From: Anniella stebbinsi
Lineage: Eukaryota; Chordata; Lepidosauria; Squamata; Anniellidae
Reading direction: 5' to 3'
Assembly (NCBI GenBank): GCA_029215795.1
Contig: JARDYH010000002.1
Location: 42,640,001-42,704,000 of the forward strand
Length of the DNA: 64,000 bases
Made by a program: the position numbers and the translations under genes. The notes under the pieces were generated by a model. The model made no database searches. It was not told the origin of the DNA and saw only the letters and a list, made by a program, of their open reading frames with translations. Of the stretch, positions 24,945 through 37,006 are shown piece after piece; the stretch's first letter is position 1; every line of letters begins with the position of its first letter.

Positions 24945-25062
24945 CGACCGCCGTAGCGACTGGATCGTCGGGAACACTCTCCTCTGACTTCTGTAAGAAA
25001 AAGAAAGAAATAGCTACAAAGACATCGGATAAAGTAAGAGTCACCTTCGGGCTGTTTTTCTT

Positions 25063-25938
25063 ATGGCCCTCCGGGCCACCTTCAAGAAGTGCTCTCGTTG
25101 CGGCAGCAAGCTGCCGCCCTCCAACGGGCACAATCTCTACCTTTTTTGCCTTGGAGAAGGGCATAAAGTTGCGTCCTGCCCCGTTTGCCAAGCTTTCTCC
25201 AGACAGACCCGAAAACACCGGGCAGACAAACTCTGGGCTGAACTTTGGTCCAAAGCCCTAGCAGCGACTGACTCCCCGGGAATGGCATCTCCCTCAGTGG
25301 TGGTGGGCAGAGATCTATCCGGCATCTCGGGATCAGCCTTGCCCACGAGATCTCAACGGGGCACAGCTCAGAGACAGTCACCCACCTTACCGGGTACTTC
25401 TCTGGAGCCAGCGGGGGCAAAACCTCTTCTGAAAAAGAGCCTAAAGCCCAAACCGCTCGGAGACCAGAAAAAGAAAAAGAGGAGGCTGGACACCGAAAAA
25501 TCTTGCCGATCTCCGACCTCGACACCGAGGCTCGATACCGAGACATGGTCCTCGCCGGCTTCGAAATCTACATCGACGCCGAGACGAGCCTCGACGCGGA
25601 AGGGAGGGATGGGCTCACCGCCTACGGCTGTAGCGGTACCCCCGATCCCGAGGATCCTATCCCCGCTAGCGCATAGGTTGTCCTCCTCATCCGTCTCCCG
25701 ACACGGCTTGGAACGGCACTCGACACCGACCCCCGCTATCGGGTACGCCTCGACACCGAGGCTTGAGACCGACGAACGACATGACCCAGATCGCCGTCAT
25801 TCGACGCCGACCATCTACCCCGTACACACCTTGACACTGAGACTCGGTACCAACAAGGGCTCCCCGCGATTAGACTTAGCACCAGGGCAAACAACAACAT
25901 TGCCTCCGATGCTATCATCACCTCACCAACAAGCCTGA
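25063..25938 (+). pseudogene. DIRS gag-like frame, 5' part
   Basis: The 291-codon frame starts MALRATFKKCSRCGSK. Cysteines at residues 10, 13, 29, 39 and 42 and His34 resemble a zinc-binding cluster (CxxC ... C ... H ... CxxC). It is followed by a Ser/Thr/Pro/Arg-rich region made of repeated TCGACACCGA-type DNA motifs. It stops at 25938. The second gag-like frame, from about 26210, is in another phase, so a frame break lies between. Predicted role: nucleic-acid-binding structural protein of the retrotransposon particle. Confidence 0.6.
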
Positions 25939-26209
25939 TACGGCGGATGCCCAAGACAGCGTGACCAGTCTCATCGATCCCGATCCCCAGCATAGGACTG
26001 GGACAGACACTCGCTAGCCTCCAGATCATCACGATCTGATATAGATAGACCTCATTATGCGGATTATGGCACGCAAATGGCACCCCCCCCCGTGACGATA
26101 ACCCATGCCACGGCGGTAGCCTCCTTCCACGTACAGCACGACAAGCACCACCATCACACCAATTAACCCCTTCTCCGCCGCGATTAGAAAGTAGACACTC
26201 TGTATCACA

Positions 26210-27330
26210 GCAATCAGGGAACAGAGATGACATTAGGCACTCGGATTCGGATTCAGACGGTTACCGGTCGGATTCTTCATCCTCCACCCCCAAGGAAAGA
26301 CAAACAGCATCACCAGATTCACTGGTAGCATCCCAGGAACCAGTGTCACCTTCAGATGACTACGGCTCCTTTACGGATTTGATCCAGCGAATGACCCAGT
26401 CTCTAGGCTTAGAGACACTTCAACCTGAGCAACAAGTCAAAGACACTATCTATGACGTACTCCAGGCTGAATCGGCTGCAACAATTGCCATTCCATTCGT
26501 CCCAACTCTCCTACAGACCGTAAAGCAAGCATGGAAAACTCCTGCTTCATTGTCACCTACGTCTAAGAGGATGGAAAACATGTATAAGATCCTGGATAAA
26601 GATACCGAATTCTTAGTCACCCATCCTCCACCTAACTCTGTTATAGTGGAGGCTTCACAAGGACGTTCCCAAAAGTCACACTCCACCCCTGTAGACAAGG
26701 AGGGCAGGAAGCTAGACCTTATGGGACGCCGTATGTACTCTACAGCAGCACTCAGCCAAAAAGTTTCCAATTACCAGGCAACAATGGTACGCTATCATCT
26801 ATTTCTATGGGACAAGATGAGCTCACTCTGCAACCATCTCGAGGGGGACCAACGAGAGCTCGCACGTGTGTTCCAGACAGAGACGATTCGCCTTACTAAG
26901 CAAGAGCTACACACAGCCCGCCATCAGACTGACTGTGGCACCAAACTCCTCGTTAGTGCAATTGCACTACGTCGACACGCCTGGCTCCGCTCGGCAGGAT
27001 TGTCACAGGAAGCACGCACACGAATCGACAATCACCCCTTCGATGGTGAGGGCCTCTTCCACACAACAACCGATGAGGCTATGGATTCAGCACAAAAGGC
27101 CAAAAACACAGCAAAGAAGATGGGTCTTACAACCTACCCACAACACTCAAAGGCAAAGCGCTGGTCTTGACGGTCGTTCCCCAACACGACTCGTTATCAG
27201 GCCGATCGCCCGTTCGGTAGACAATCACAACAACAGCAACAGCAACAGCCAAAGAAGCAGTCCTTTCAGTCCAGCAAATTTCGCTCACAGAGGACACGGA
27301 GGGATTTTGGAGATAGGTGTTGTCTTTGAC
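26210..27330 (+). pseudogene. DIRS gag-like frame, 3' part
   Basis: Open from about 26210 through DDYGSFTDLIQRMTQSLG to a TGA at 27168-27170. It then continues in the same phase through a Gln-rich, basic tail (SQQQQQQQPKKQSFQ) to about 27330. The TGA is probably a C-to-T change in an Arg codon. The helical central part (residues after the first 60) resembles DIRS gag ORFs from recalled examples. The pol frame overlaps its end in a different phase. Confidence 0.6.
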
Positions 27331-29221
27331 TCCTCCTCCCTCAACACGCCACCGTTCGGAAACCGTCTCTCCCCATTTATATCGGTCTGGGAAGCAATCA
27401 CTTCAGACACTTGGATACCCTCCATCATACGAGACGGCTACTACATAGAATTCGACGAACTACCCCCTTCTGGGGTATTTCGCTCAACTCACCCATCCAC
27501 ACCTCTACTCGCAGAACTCACCATCCTCTTGGGAAAAGGAGCCATTATACCGGTGCCACCCCCCCCAAGGGTTTCAGGGGTTCTATTCCAGATACTTCAT
27601 CGTCCCAAAGCCAGACGGAGGTCAACGTCCCATCTTAGACCTCAGGGACGTCAATACATTCATCACCTCAAAGAAATTCTGCATGGCATCGCTCAACACG
27701 ATTCTCCCACTCTTAACAAGGAATGTCTGGTTCGCGTCCATCGATCTACAGGACGCATATTTTCACATAGACATCCACGAGGCAAGCCAACACTTCCTCC
27801 GTTTCGCCATAGGCACACAATCCTTCCAGTTCAGGGTCCTACCTTTCAGACTCTCATCAGCTCCTCGAGTTTTCACCAAGTGCATGGTGGTTGTCTGCGC
27901 TTTCCTCAGAAGGCAAGGGATCCAAGTCCACCCATATCTCGACGACTGGCTCCTGGTCGCCCCCTCACACACTCAATTATCCAGGGACGTCGACTATGTC
28001 CTCCTCCTCCTACGCCACCTCGGACTACTCATAAACCCAAAAAAGTCCTCTCTCAAACCTCAAAAAGTACTACCGTTTATCGGCTCAGTCCTCAATGCAA
28101 CAAAAGGTAAGGCCTACCTCCCGAAAGACAGAGCCCTCACCCTACAAAAGTTAGCACACCATGCCTCGCACCACCCATGGCTAACGCCACTTCAAATCTA
28201 ACGCCTATTGGGGCACATGTCAGCGACCACGATGGTCATTCCGTTTGCACGGCTTCGCATGCGCCGCCTTCAACTTTGGTTCACCACGGTTTTCTGGCCA
28301 CAAACGCATTCCAAACGCACCCGACCGTGAGTACCCTCAGGCGTCATACGATCAATTCGATGGTGGACTCACCTCCCCAACCTGCTGCAGGGCATCCCAT
28401 TCCTCCTTCCGACACCCTCCACGACAGTGACTACGGACGCCTCCCTAAAGGGATGGGGAGCACATTGCGACTCCCTTCAGATACAGGGCACATGGTCAAC
28501 CAGGGAGAGGACGGCACACATAAACCTCCTAGAACTCCTAGCAGTGCAAAAGGCACTCAAGGCGTTCGAACGCCACCTCCAAAATCGCCACGTCCAGGTT
28601 ACCTCAGACAACACCACCGTGGTCTACTATATCAACAAACAAGGAGGTACAAAATCACCACCCCTGTCAAAACTCACAATACACATCTGGACTTGGTGTC
28701 TACGCAGGGGGATCACCCTAACGGCAATACACATTGCGGGCCACCGCAGTCGTCTAGCCGACAGTCTCAGCACACAGTTCTCCCTCACACACGAATGGCA
28801 GCTACATCCTCAGGCACTCCAAGCGATTTACGGACGCTGGGGCCGTCCCACCTTCGACTTGTTCGCAACAACGGAAAATGCAATCTGCCCGCTATTCTGC
28901 ACCAGGGCAGGACATGGCCCAAATTCACAGGGGGACGCTTTCCAACAACACTGGACAGGCCAGCTGTTTTTCCTGTTTCCACCCATTCCTCTCATATCGC
29001 GGATCCTGGCCAAGATCAGGGCGGACCACACGGACTGCATCCTGATCACCCCATGGTGGCCCAGGCAGGGTTGGTTTGCCCCACTCCTGAACATGTCACG
29101 GGGCCAACACTTCCAATTCCGGAACCAACGCAATCTCCTTTACCAAACACAGGGCCAAGTAACTCACCCAGATCTGGACTCCCTGCACCTCACGGCATGG
29201 AGATTAACACCTCCGTTTTAG
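27305..29221 (+). pseudogene. DIRS pol: reverse transcriptase, RNase H and downstream domain
   Basis: The N-terminal part (NRLSPFISVWEAITSDTWI, then GYYIEFDELPP) is in one frame to about 27560. An eight-C run there marks a frame break. The RT continues with DLRDVN, FASIDLQDAYFHI (first catalytic Asp) and the YLDDWLL box at 27935. RNase H follows from 28427 with TTDASLKGWG, LLELLAV, TSDNTTVVYYI and HRSRLADSLS, a complete D-E-D-D set. The C-terminal part (RPTFDLFATTEN ... ITPWWPRQGWF) matches the methyltransferase-like tail of DIRS pol. In-frame stops at 28199-28201 and 28328-28330 disable it. Confidence 0.85.
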
Positions 29222-30231
29222 ACGCAAGGGTCCGGGACATTTTACATGCAGCCCTCAGACCGTCTACAAGAACGTCTTACGCTAGAAAATGGAAATCCTT
29301 TTCTGCTTTCGTTCAACAGAACAGTTTCTCCCCCGCAACGTGTTCTATTCCACAGGTTTTCTCCTTCGTTATCCAGTTAGTTGACAGAGGCCTACAGTTG
29401 TCCTCCATTAAAGTTTACCTTGCCGCCATATCGGCTTCACACGACCCAGTTGACGGGTCGACGTTTTTTTCTCACTGCTTAACTAAGCGTTTTCTCAAGG
29501 GCCTAATGAACCTTGCTCCCCCCAGACAACCGCTCCATCCGGCATGGAGTTTGTCAGTGGTACTTCAAATGCTAACCACGAAACCATTCGAGCCACTAGC
29601 TACCACCGACCTCTGACTCCTCACCTTGAAAGTCCTCTTCTTGGTTGCCATCACTTCAGCCCGTAGAGCAAGCGAACTCGCCGCCTTGCAAGTTGACCAG
29701 CCCTACCTCTTGTTCCACAGAGACAAAGTTGTGCTTGGACCTGACCTCCACTTCTTACCAAAGGTCATCTCCTCGTTCCACATTGACCAGGACTTGGTCC
29801 TACCTGCATTCTTTCTGTCGCCTATAACGGCATTAGAACAAACTCTACACATGCTAGACGTCAGACGTGCCTTGGCTTTTTACAAAGCCCGCACTGAGGC
29901 ACTACGCATGACAAAAGGTTTGTTCGTGTGCTATGGCACCGCCAAAAAGGGCCAAGCTGCCTCGCCACAACGCCTCGCAGCATGGCTGGTCCAGCGCATC
30001 ACGCTGGCTTACAGACTGGCGAAACTTGAGCCGCCAACACCGATAAGGGCACACTCCACTCGAGCAGTGTCCACATCCTCGGCTTTCCACCGTGGCATTT
30101 CTGTTCCAGAAATTTGCCACACGGCTACTTGGTCCACACCGCTCACTTTCGGCCAGCACTATCGTCTGGACGTCCGGGCGCGAGCCGACTGCTCCTTCGG
30201 GAGAGCCGTCCTATCATCCATCTTCACATGA
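29197..30231 (+). pseudogene. DIRS tyrosine recombinase, one internal stop
   Basis: The frame differs from pol and overlaps its end. The N-terminal SAM-like part contains RPSTRTSYARKWKSF. After an in-frame TGA at 29614-29616 the catalytic domain continues. It has Arg in SARRASELAAL (29662), HSTR with His at 30052 and Arg at 30061, His30118 and Trp30130 in ICHTATW, and the nucleophilic Tyr in FGQHYRLDV at 30160-30162. All residues of the R-H-R-H/W-Y set are present. Role in the family: integrates the circular DNA. The single stop makes this copy inactive as read. Confidence 0.88.
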
Positions 30232-30272
30232 AGCCAACCTCCCGATTCTGGGTAAGTGAGCTAGCCAATCGC

Positions 30273-30366
30273 CCATGTGTGTGATGCACAGAGACCACGA
30301 AGAAGAAGGACAGGTTGCTTACCTGTAACTGTTGTTCTTCGAGTGGTCATCTGTGCAGTCACACAA
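30273..30366. repeat. DIRS internal complementary region
   Basis: 30273-30307 (ending GACCACGAAGAAGAA) is the reverse complement of the extreme left end 24778-24812. 30308-30366 (beginning GGACAGGTTGCTTACCTG) is the reverse complement of the extreme right end 30597-30655. The junction at 30307/30308 therefore corresponds to the two element termini side by side. This is the template arrangement used to close the DIRS circle. Confidence 0.9.
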
Positions 30367-30463
30367 CCCACCCTCCATCCCCTCTGGATGACGGCTCAGG
30401 ACTAACCTGACGTGGGTACTATAATTACTTACTCCAACCTGAGCCTCTCTTAAGGGGTCTCAG

Positions 30464-30655
30464 AAGAACTGAGGTATTGGGCGGGAACCCTTCAACGCAT
30501 GCGCACTGGGCAATGGGGGAGGGGTTCCCGCCGAAACTTAATTAATAGCTATGGAAGTTTCCCGATCGAGCCTTCGCGCAGGCGCAGAAGGCTCATGTGT
30601 GTGACTGCACAGATGAGCACTCGAAGAACAACAGTTACAGGTAAGCAACCTGTCC
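30464..30655. repeat. DIRS right inverted terminal repeat
   Basis: Inverted copy of the left repeat (CTGGGCAATGGGGGAGGGG, then TATGGAAGTTTCCCGATCGA) up to about 30600. The final 59 bp pair with the internal complementary region. Confidence 0.9.
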
Positions 30656-33600
30656 TTACTTCTTGCAAAATTCCAGTAGACATTTGTCAAGAAATGGTCT
30701 GTTGCAGTGGCAATTTCACTCATAAACGGTTAATTTATAATGAAACTATGTTGGTTTTTCATCTAAATAGTTTTGTGCTTGCAGATCTTAGTGTGATTCA
30801 TCCTTCTTTTCTGTAACTGATATATAAACCTGACATATGGAAACCAAGTGTTACTGATTCTGTGTGTAGAGGAGTTCTTGAACCTGCCTGACACATAATA
30901 ATGATAATAATGAAAACTTTATGAAATGGAGTGTTTTTCAAGATATGGAGTTGAATCCAGATTCAAGCTTGAGCAGCTGGGCTGGTGCTTCTTCTTTCCC
31001 AGAGCAGCCTCTCTAGCCCCTTGAAAATTCAACACAGTCAGGAGACTTTGCTGAATGGGGTGAGCTGAGGTGTGTGGGTGGGGTGGGGGCGGAGGTGGAT
31101 GCCCAAAAATCAGGCAGGACCTTTCACAAACAGAGCCCTTCTTCTTGTGGAAGCCAGATTCTAGACCCATCACATTATTTTGGTGCTTTTACATTGTTTA
31201 TGCAGCCCTCTTCTACTTAACCTTTGCCAATTTTTGTATCTCTGCTTATCAATTCCTGGTGATGTTTTAGGCAGAGAAAGGACGAGCAGCTGCTTTTGAA
31301 GCTTCTCCAGGAGGTAACTCTGTTAGTGCATTAGGGAGCAAGAGATGGCTCTGAATGGAGGACTGGATACTTAAGGGGGGAAATGGTCTAGAACATCTCC
31401 CATCTTCCCTTTCCTGATCTGACTTGAAAGGTGGTGTTGGTTGCCCACTAAGCTTATGGTTGGGATTCTCCTTTCTGCAGAGGCTTTGGTATTGTGCTAA
31501 CTTATAGCCAGTACACCACATTGGTTCTAAAGAGCCACATAAAGAACATAGGATATGAAGTACTTGTGTGCCCCATAGATTTCCATTTGTCCTATAAACA
31601 CTTAAGTACATGAGACTTGTTTCTTGTTTAGCTTTGAAAAATAGTTTTGATACTGGGATACAAATAACAACAACAACAACAACAGTCTGATCAGGAAGCC
31701 CACTCAAGACTACTGGGCAGAGATCCTTTATTTCCTTAAAATTTAGTGGAATTATTTTATCCCACTGTAGTCTTATTCAGGGAATGTATATTGCAGTCCA
31801 GACAGCAATGTTATGAAATACAGTTCACTCTCTGTGTTATCAACTGCACTATGATATGGGTAACTCATTTTCTTATCCAATGCATTCCAGAGTTGTTCTG
31901 CTGGATCCATTAATTAATTTAGATAATGTAAATACTGCCTATTAATTTTCTATAGGCTATTGTGCAGTAATACAGTTTTGCTACTAGCAACTTGGGACAA
32001 ATTTGAACCAGTGACCTAGCAATAAAATACTGTGTTTTCCATTACCAATTCCCTGAGCAGCTAACTCTTTCAACAAAGTTCATTGCATTGGCAACTATCT
32101 ACAACATGCTTCAGGATGCCCCAGTTTCATTGGTTTAACCTTGGATATCCATCAATCTTCCTAACAGCTCACTAAGAAAAGACCATAGTTGAACTTACCC
32201 TGTAAAAGACTTAACAGCATTTCTGGAACTGTTATGCTCCCTCTCAAAATACTTTGTGCTGAATGGGAATTAAAGCAGCAAATTTAATTCTGCTGCATTT
32301 TCATGTTTCAAAGTAATCTTGTTTTAAAAGTAATCCAGTCTACACATATTGAATGCAGGGTAGCTCTGCTGCTGAATGAGGTAGATGATCAGGATGATGT
32401 GTATACCATGGCATGCAATAGGGCTCATTTAGCCTATGAAAAGGGGACTTAACCAAAAACTGAAATGGACTTGTCTTAAGGCTAGATGTTGGTTTTTACT
32501 TCTATAACAGGTCACAAAAAATCTCAAGGCAAAGTCTGAGTGAGAGAAACTCACTCAGGTGTGTGAGTGAGAGAAACTAACTAATCTGCGTGTTGGTGTT
32601 AAGAGCACAACATGACATGGGCAGAGTACCAGGGCTATCAAGAAAGGGTCCTCACAAAGCAAAGGGTCCCTGACACATTGTTCACTAAAGCCCATGTAGG
32701 GGACAGAAGCAGCCCTCCAATATTACATCTACCCCAGGCCTCATAAATCCTCTGGGTGGCCCTATAGGGCACAAGGTATTGTGAGTATGGGTTGGGGGTC
32801 AGGTTTTGTTGCTTATTATCACTGATGTCATGGGCACTATACAATATGCTCCCATGATATGCTCTCTCTTTCCAGACTCTGTGGTGGCACTATTAGCTGG
32901 GGAGAATCTTCTTTTCCCAGCAATAATATATTTCAATTTGAATGCTGGGAAAATGCAATATCCTTGAAATAGAAAATGGTATATGATAGCAGGATGACAT
33001 TCATGATATCAGAGACATCTGATAAAAAAGGATAAAGACACTATGCTTGGTACAAATATACAAGATGTAGGTCAGTTCCATACAGCAATGTACTGAACTA
33101 TTTGTAGCATAGAATCAAGATGACAGACAGTTTGCAAGAAACAGTAGTATAAAGATATATATGTGTGGGGGAGGTGCTGTTTTATTGTTTTGAAACCAAA
33201 TATTTGGTTAATCCCAAACATTTTAATACTAAACATTATATTCAATAGTTTGAAGTGTGCGGCTTGGATATATACATGATGTTAACGATCCCTATATTAT
33301 AGTTTGTAATTAGGAAGATTACAGCATAGTTTTTAATGGTGTGAATAATGTTAATAAAATTCTGTTATATTTGCATGAAAATTCAGCATGTGCAATTGCT
33401 TTTGTATCTAGCTGGCGAAATCGGGAAGGCCAGTGCAAATCCGAGCAAACCATATTATTTGATGAACTGAGCTTCCTAATGTAGGTTGCCTCCATTTGTC
33501 AGTTTGCCAAGAACAGTAACCGCTGATATACAAAAGTAGAACATGGAGTTCAACATAGGAGAGATATCTGTTATCAAAGAGGTTTTGGTGCTGGTGTCAC

Positions 33601-34084
33601 TAATTTTGTGTGCTCCTGCTTGTCCTTCTGGGCTAGCCATGGTCAGCATAGCTGAGTGTGATTTGCAGATGCTTAGCATGCTGGCGTATCTAGTCAGTTG
33701 CAAACTTGCTATGAACGCTTGAAAAAAACAAACCCTGGAGACACCATTTTAAGCAGCAAGAGCCATCCATCCTCTTCTGGCACAAGGCTTTAACGTGATT
33801 AAGCTGCAGCTGCAAATTATTACTTGAAAGCCCACATCTATTCACGTTTTATTTACAATTATTTTTAGGCTGCCTTTAAGGATGGGACCCATGAAATGAT
33901 GCCACAGATGTGAGGGATTGCTTTCGTGTGGGATGCTCATGGACCGCACCATGCATACACATATTTGAGTTACAGTAGGTAGTAGGAACAACAGATTTCT
34001 GCCAAAGGCTTCATGGAATCCGTAGCAGTTAGCTGACTGGGTCAAAGTAGATTATCCCCTATGTGACATCAGAACAATAATGCT
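30656..34084. other. Intron, no recognised gene
   Basis: Unique AT-rich sequence with a (CAA)n tract at 31664-31685. Frames such as 30919-31173 and 31267-31707 on the minus strand are low-complexity or featureless. Nothing else is supported. Confidence 0.5.
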
Positions 34085-34375
34085 AATCATAGAATCATAG
34101 AATAGTAAAGTTGTAAGGGGCTATCGAGTCCAACCCCCTGCTCAATGCAGGAATCCACCTTAAAGCATACCTGACAGATGGTTGTCCAGCTTCCTCTTGA
34201 ACGCCTCTAGTTTGGGAGAGCCCACAACCTCCCTAGGTAATTGGTTCCATTGTCGTACTGTTCTAACAGTCAGATTCCGGCTGATGTCCAGCCGGAATCT
34301 GACTTCCTGTAACTTGAGCCCATTATTCCGTGTCCTGTACTGTGGGATGATCGAGAATCTAGAGAGGGCATAACA
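34085..34375 (-). mobile_element. CR1 3'-end fragment
   Basis: Begins (in minus orientation, ends) with the CR1 terminal octamer repeat: AATCATAGAATCATAGAATAG, abbreviated here to its repeat ATCATAGA. It is followed by GAGTCCAACCCCCTGCTCAA, TGCAGGAATCC and TTCCTCTTGAACGCCTC. The standard truncated CR1 3' end. It contains a perfect 15-bp inverted repeat (34269-34283 with 34289-34303). Confidence 0.85.
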
Positions 34376-35645
34376 TTGGTACCTCTATGGCACTGGAGCA
34401 TATTAGCCAATAGTGTTAAGGGAGAAGAGACAAGCAGAATGTGCAGAGGAGAAAAGTGAGAGATCTAGGAGAACCTGGTTTGACAAACTGAAGAGCCAAT
34501 AGCTACTTCTAACTTAAAGATAGGATAAGTATGCTAACTGATTTGCAATTTGTTTGCTATCATATTGCCATTGATAAATCTTTTGTTGCCAGTTCTAAGA
34601 CATATCGTTTCCAGGAATCTGTCTTTGTTAGACATTTTTTTCACACATTTCTGATGCAGTCTAGTCGAGTGGAATAATATATTTTTGTTCAGATTGGCAC
34701 TCACTTCATAACATAGAATGGCATCAGTTCACTAGTATGGATAGCAGATGGCAACCCCCTTGCATGAATTTCTGGTTTGGACTGCTGGTTTTCAGGATTT
34801 AAAACAAAAGGAATCTGAAACATTTTTATATTCTTTCATCTCACCTTGTTCAATTCAGTAGTTGTTGCTGTGTTTTGTGTGTATTTTGCACTATAGTGCA
34901 TCATTTTTAATAAACTGGTCCTCATGTTATTTTTTTCCAGATTTCCCCATACAAAGGTAAACATCTCGTATAAATTGGGGTAATACAAGAGCTTCTTGCT
35001 GACAAACATGTATAATTCCAAAAAGTATTTTAGTATTTCAGAGTCTAAATATGGAATTTCATTTTTGTCCAGCTTCTAGTTGGCAGGTCAGATTCAAGTG
35101 TTACCACTTACAACATTCTGTTTCACTGTGTATGCAAACATGGAAATGTGTCCCGGTCTACGAAAGTGAAACATATAGTTTGATATGTGTAGTAGAAAGA
35201 ACATTCAGTGGTTTGGTACAGATGTATGTTCGGAATGGAGAAAATGTTAATATTCTTACAGTCAGCTGCTATTATTTATTTTCCTGTTGAGTGTGTATGA
35301 CAATGTTCTACATACTAGTTAAAATATCTCTCACAGCTGGACTATATCAGTCTCTAGTAAAAAAAATCATGACTGGGGGAGGGGGGGCATAAAGATAGCC
35401 TCAATATATCTTCCTAGGAAATGCTGCCAAACTACAGGAACATAATCAAAATGTGTATGAGTCAAATGCAAATTCTGATCTTTAAACCCAATAGTGACTC
35501 AGAGGGTTTAACAATATCCATTAATAGGTCCAGTCTGGAAGAGTACAGCCTCCAAATCCTGTATATGAAGCTGGAATTTATGCTATCTTTAAAAAACTCC
35601 TCTCCAAGCCATCAAGAGAATAAAATGTGCTTAAGGGTTACACAC

Positions 35646-35676
<31 letters not shown>

Positions 35677-36249
35677 TATAATACCTTTTCTGTCTAAAGA
35701 TGCATATGATTGCACCCTTAATTTCGTTTTCTCCAATAGCCCTTTTTGTCTTGTGCAGTTTTAGAAAATGTATTTTAGAATGGTTCTCTGTGATACCTAA
35801 CTTGAGCTAAGAATTCTTGAACAGCTTAAAGATGTTCTTGAATGGTACCTCAAAAATCCTCATCTTGCTATTTAATATATGCAGAATAATATTTAGATGA
35901 TACACAATTATGATTGTTGGTTACCATCACTTTTCAGATTTTGTACTTTAACACACAAGATCCCTAAGAGCTGGCTCCCTACTGCATGTACGTCTTTCTC
36001 AGGAATTGTTAACATTTAAGAAAAGATGGAGAAGCTGCTTGCCACCGTTAGCATTCCAGGCAACTGCCAAGATAGCCCAATGGAGGTCTTAGATAATCCG
36101 AATCTGTGCAAACACTGTTACTGTGCAAACACTGTTACATTAATTAATTTTAATATGTTTTTATGTTGTTCCTATGAAATTGTTTATATAATGTATATTA
36201 TTGCATATTTGTTGTAACTTTCTGTAAGAATATAGGTTGATTAAATGTG
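34376..36249. other. Intron with (TA)n tract
   Basis: A (TA)n microsatellite at 35648-35674 is the only clear feature. The stretch 35990-36240 looks like a decayed retroposon tail but cannot be assigned. Confidence 0.5.
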
Positions 36250-36645
36250 TTCAGAGTTAACATAGATCACATGGATTGCTGATCAATAGACGAATAATCA
36301 AAACCCTACAAAGTTTAGGACCAGCATATTTAAAGGACAGTCTCCTCCCATACAATCCTATCTGCCCACAGAAATCAATTGCAGAGACCTGTCCAGAATG
36401 TCATTGGAAGAAATGTGTGAAAATGACTACACCTGTGACGTGAAACTCTCTGTCCTGGGAGATCTATCTGACCATTTCCGTGATGCTTTTGAAGATGTTT
36501 GTGTTCAACCTTCAAGGCTTTCAACCTTGGTGAAGTCTATTTTGCCTGGTTATCTAAATGCTGGTACTTTTATCTATGGCTCCTCTACGTTTAATTGTTT
36601 TGTTCTGTTTGTGTTAAAACGTTTTGCTTTTTTTAAAAAAATATG
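36250..36645 (+). repeat. Probable LINE 3' fragment (L2-like)
   Basis: A translated stretch reading FKDSLLPYNPICPQKS resembles the C-terminal ends of L2/CR1-type LINE proteins. It is followed by a T-rich tail. Multiple stops. Family assignment is weak. Confidence 0.35.
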
Positions 36646-36695
36646 AATGTTAAATGCTTTGGGTATTTTGTTGGAAATGCATTTATAGGTGAAGA

Positions 36696-36895
36696 AATGA
36701 GTGTGGTCCATTGGAAATACTTGGTTTTAGAAGAACTTAGGTTTGGACTTATTGGATGGTCTTCAGCAAGTCATTTTCTTGTAACCTCTATTCATCTGTA
36801 AAGGAGGAACCCTAAGAACTTATATTACAGTGGCAAATGTAAGAACAATTGCAAACTACTTTGTAGTCTGAAAGTGCTATATGAATTATTACCAA
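36696..36895 (+). repeat. MIR-type SINE directly upstream of ATG10 exon C
   Basis: Has MIR order: TGTGGTCCATTGG, then TTCAGCAAGTCATTTTCTTG, then TAACCTCTATTCATCTGTAA, then GAAAGTGCTATATGAATTAT. Diverged and old. It ends 16 bp before the exon, so part of it supplies the sequence around the branch point. Confidence 0.6.
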
Positions 36896-36911
36896 CATTG
36901 CTTCTTTTCAG

Positions 36912-37006
36912 GAACATCCATTACTTGGCCAGCCTTTCTTTGTACTACATCCCTGCCGGACAAATGAATTTATGGCTTCGGTATTATCCAGTATTAAACA
37001 AAGCAA
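36912..37006 (+). CDS. ATG10: ATG10 coding exon C (active-site exon)
   Basis: This 95-nt exon lies between CTTCTTTTCAG (36911) and CAA|GTGAGT (from 37007). It reads EHPLLGQPFFVLHPCRTNEF, then MASVLSSIKQS, plus two bases of a split Lys codon. The HPC motif (Cys codon 36954-36956) is the active-site signature of the autophagy E2 enzymes, corresponding to the human ATG10 catalytic Cys in VLHPCKTNEFM. That Cys carries the ATG12 thioester before transfer to ATG5. All residues of the motif are intact. Joins exon D by the split codon. Confidence 0.95.

Larger units (their letters stand above)
24778..30655 (+). mobile_element. DIRS-type tyrosine-recombinase retrotransposon, nearly full length
   Basis: The 5,878-bp element has the architecture specific to the DIRS group: inverted terminal repeats, an internal complementary region that defines both ends to the base, gag, then RT-RNase H, then an overlapping tyrosine-recombinase frame. 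No LTRs and no target duplication are present, as expected because DIRS elements integrate through a circular intermediate using a recombinase. It sits in sense orientation in the large ATG10 intron. Coding frames carry several stops and frame breaks, so this copy is not autonomous. GC content is visibly higher than the flanking intron. Confidence 0.92.

Noticed and set aside
24899..25546. Additional genes overlapping the DIRS gag region on both strands
   Set aside because: They are other-frame shadows of the GC-rich gag sequence and ITR.
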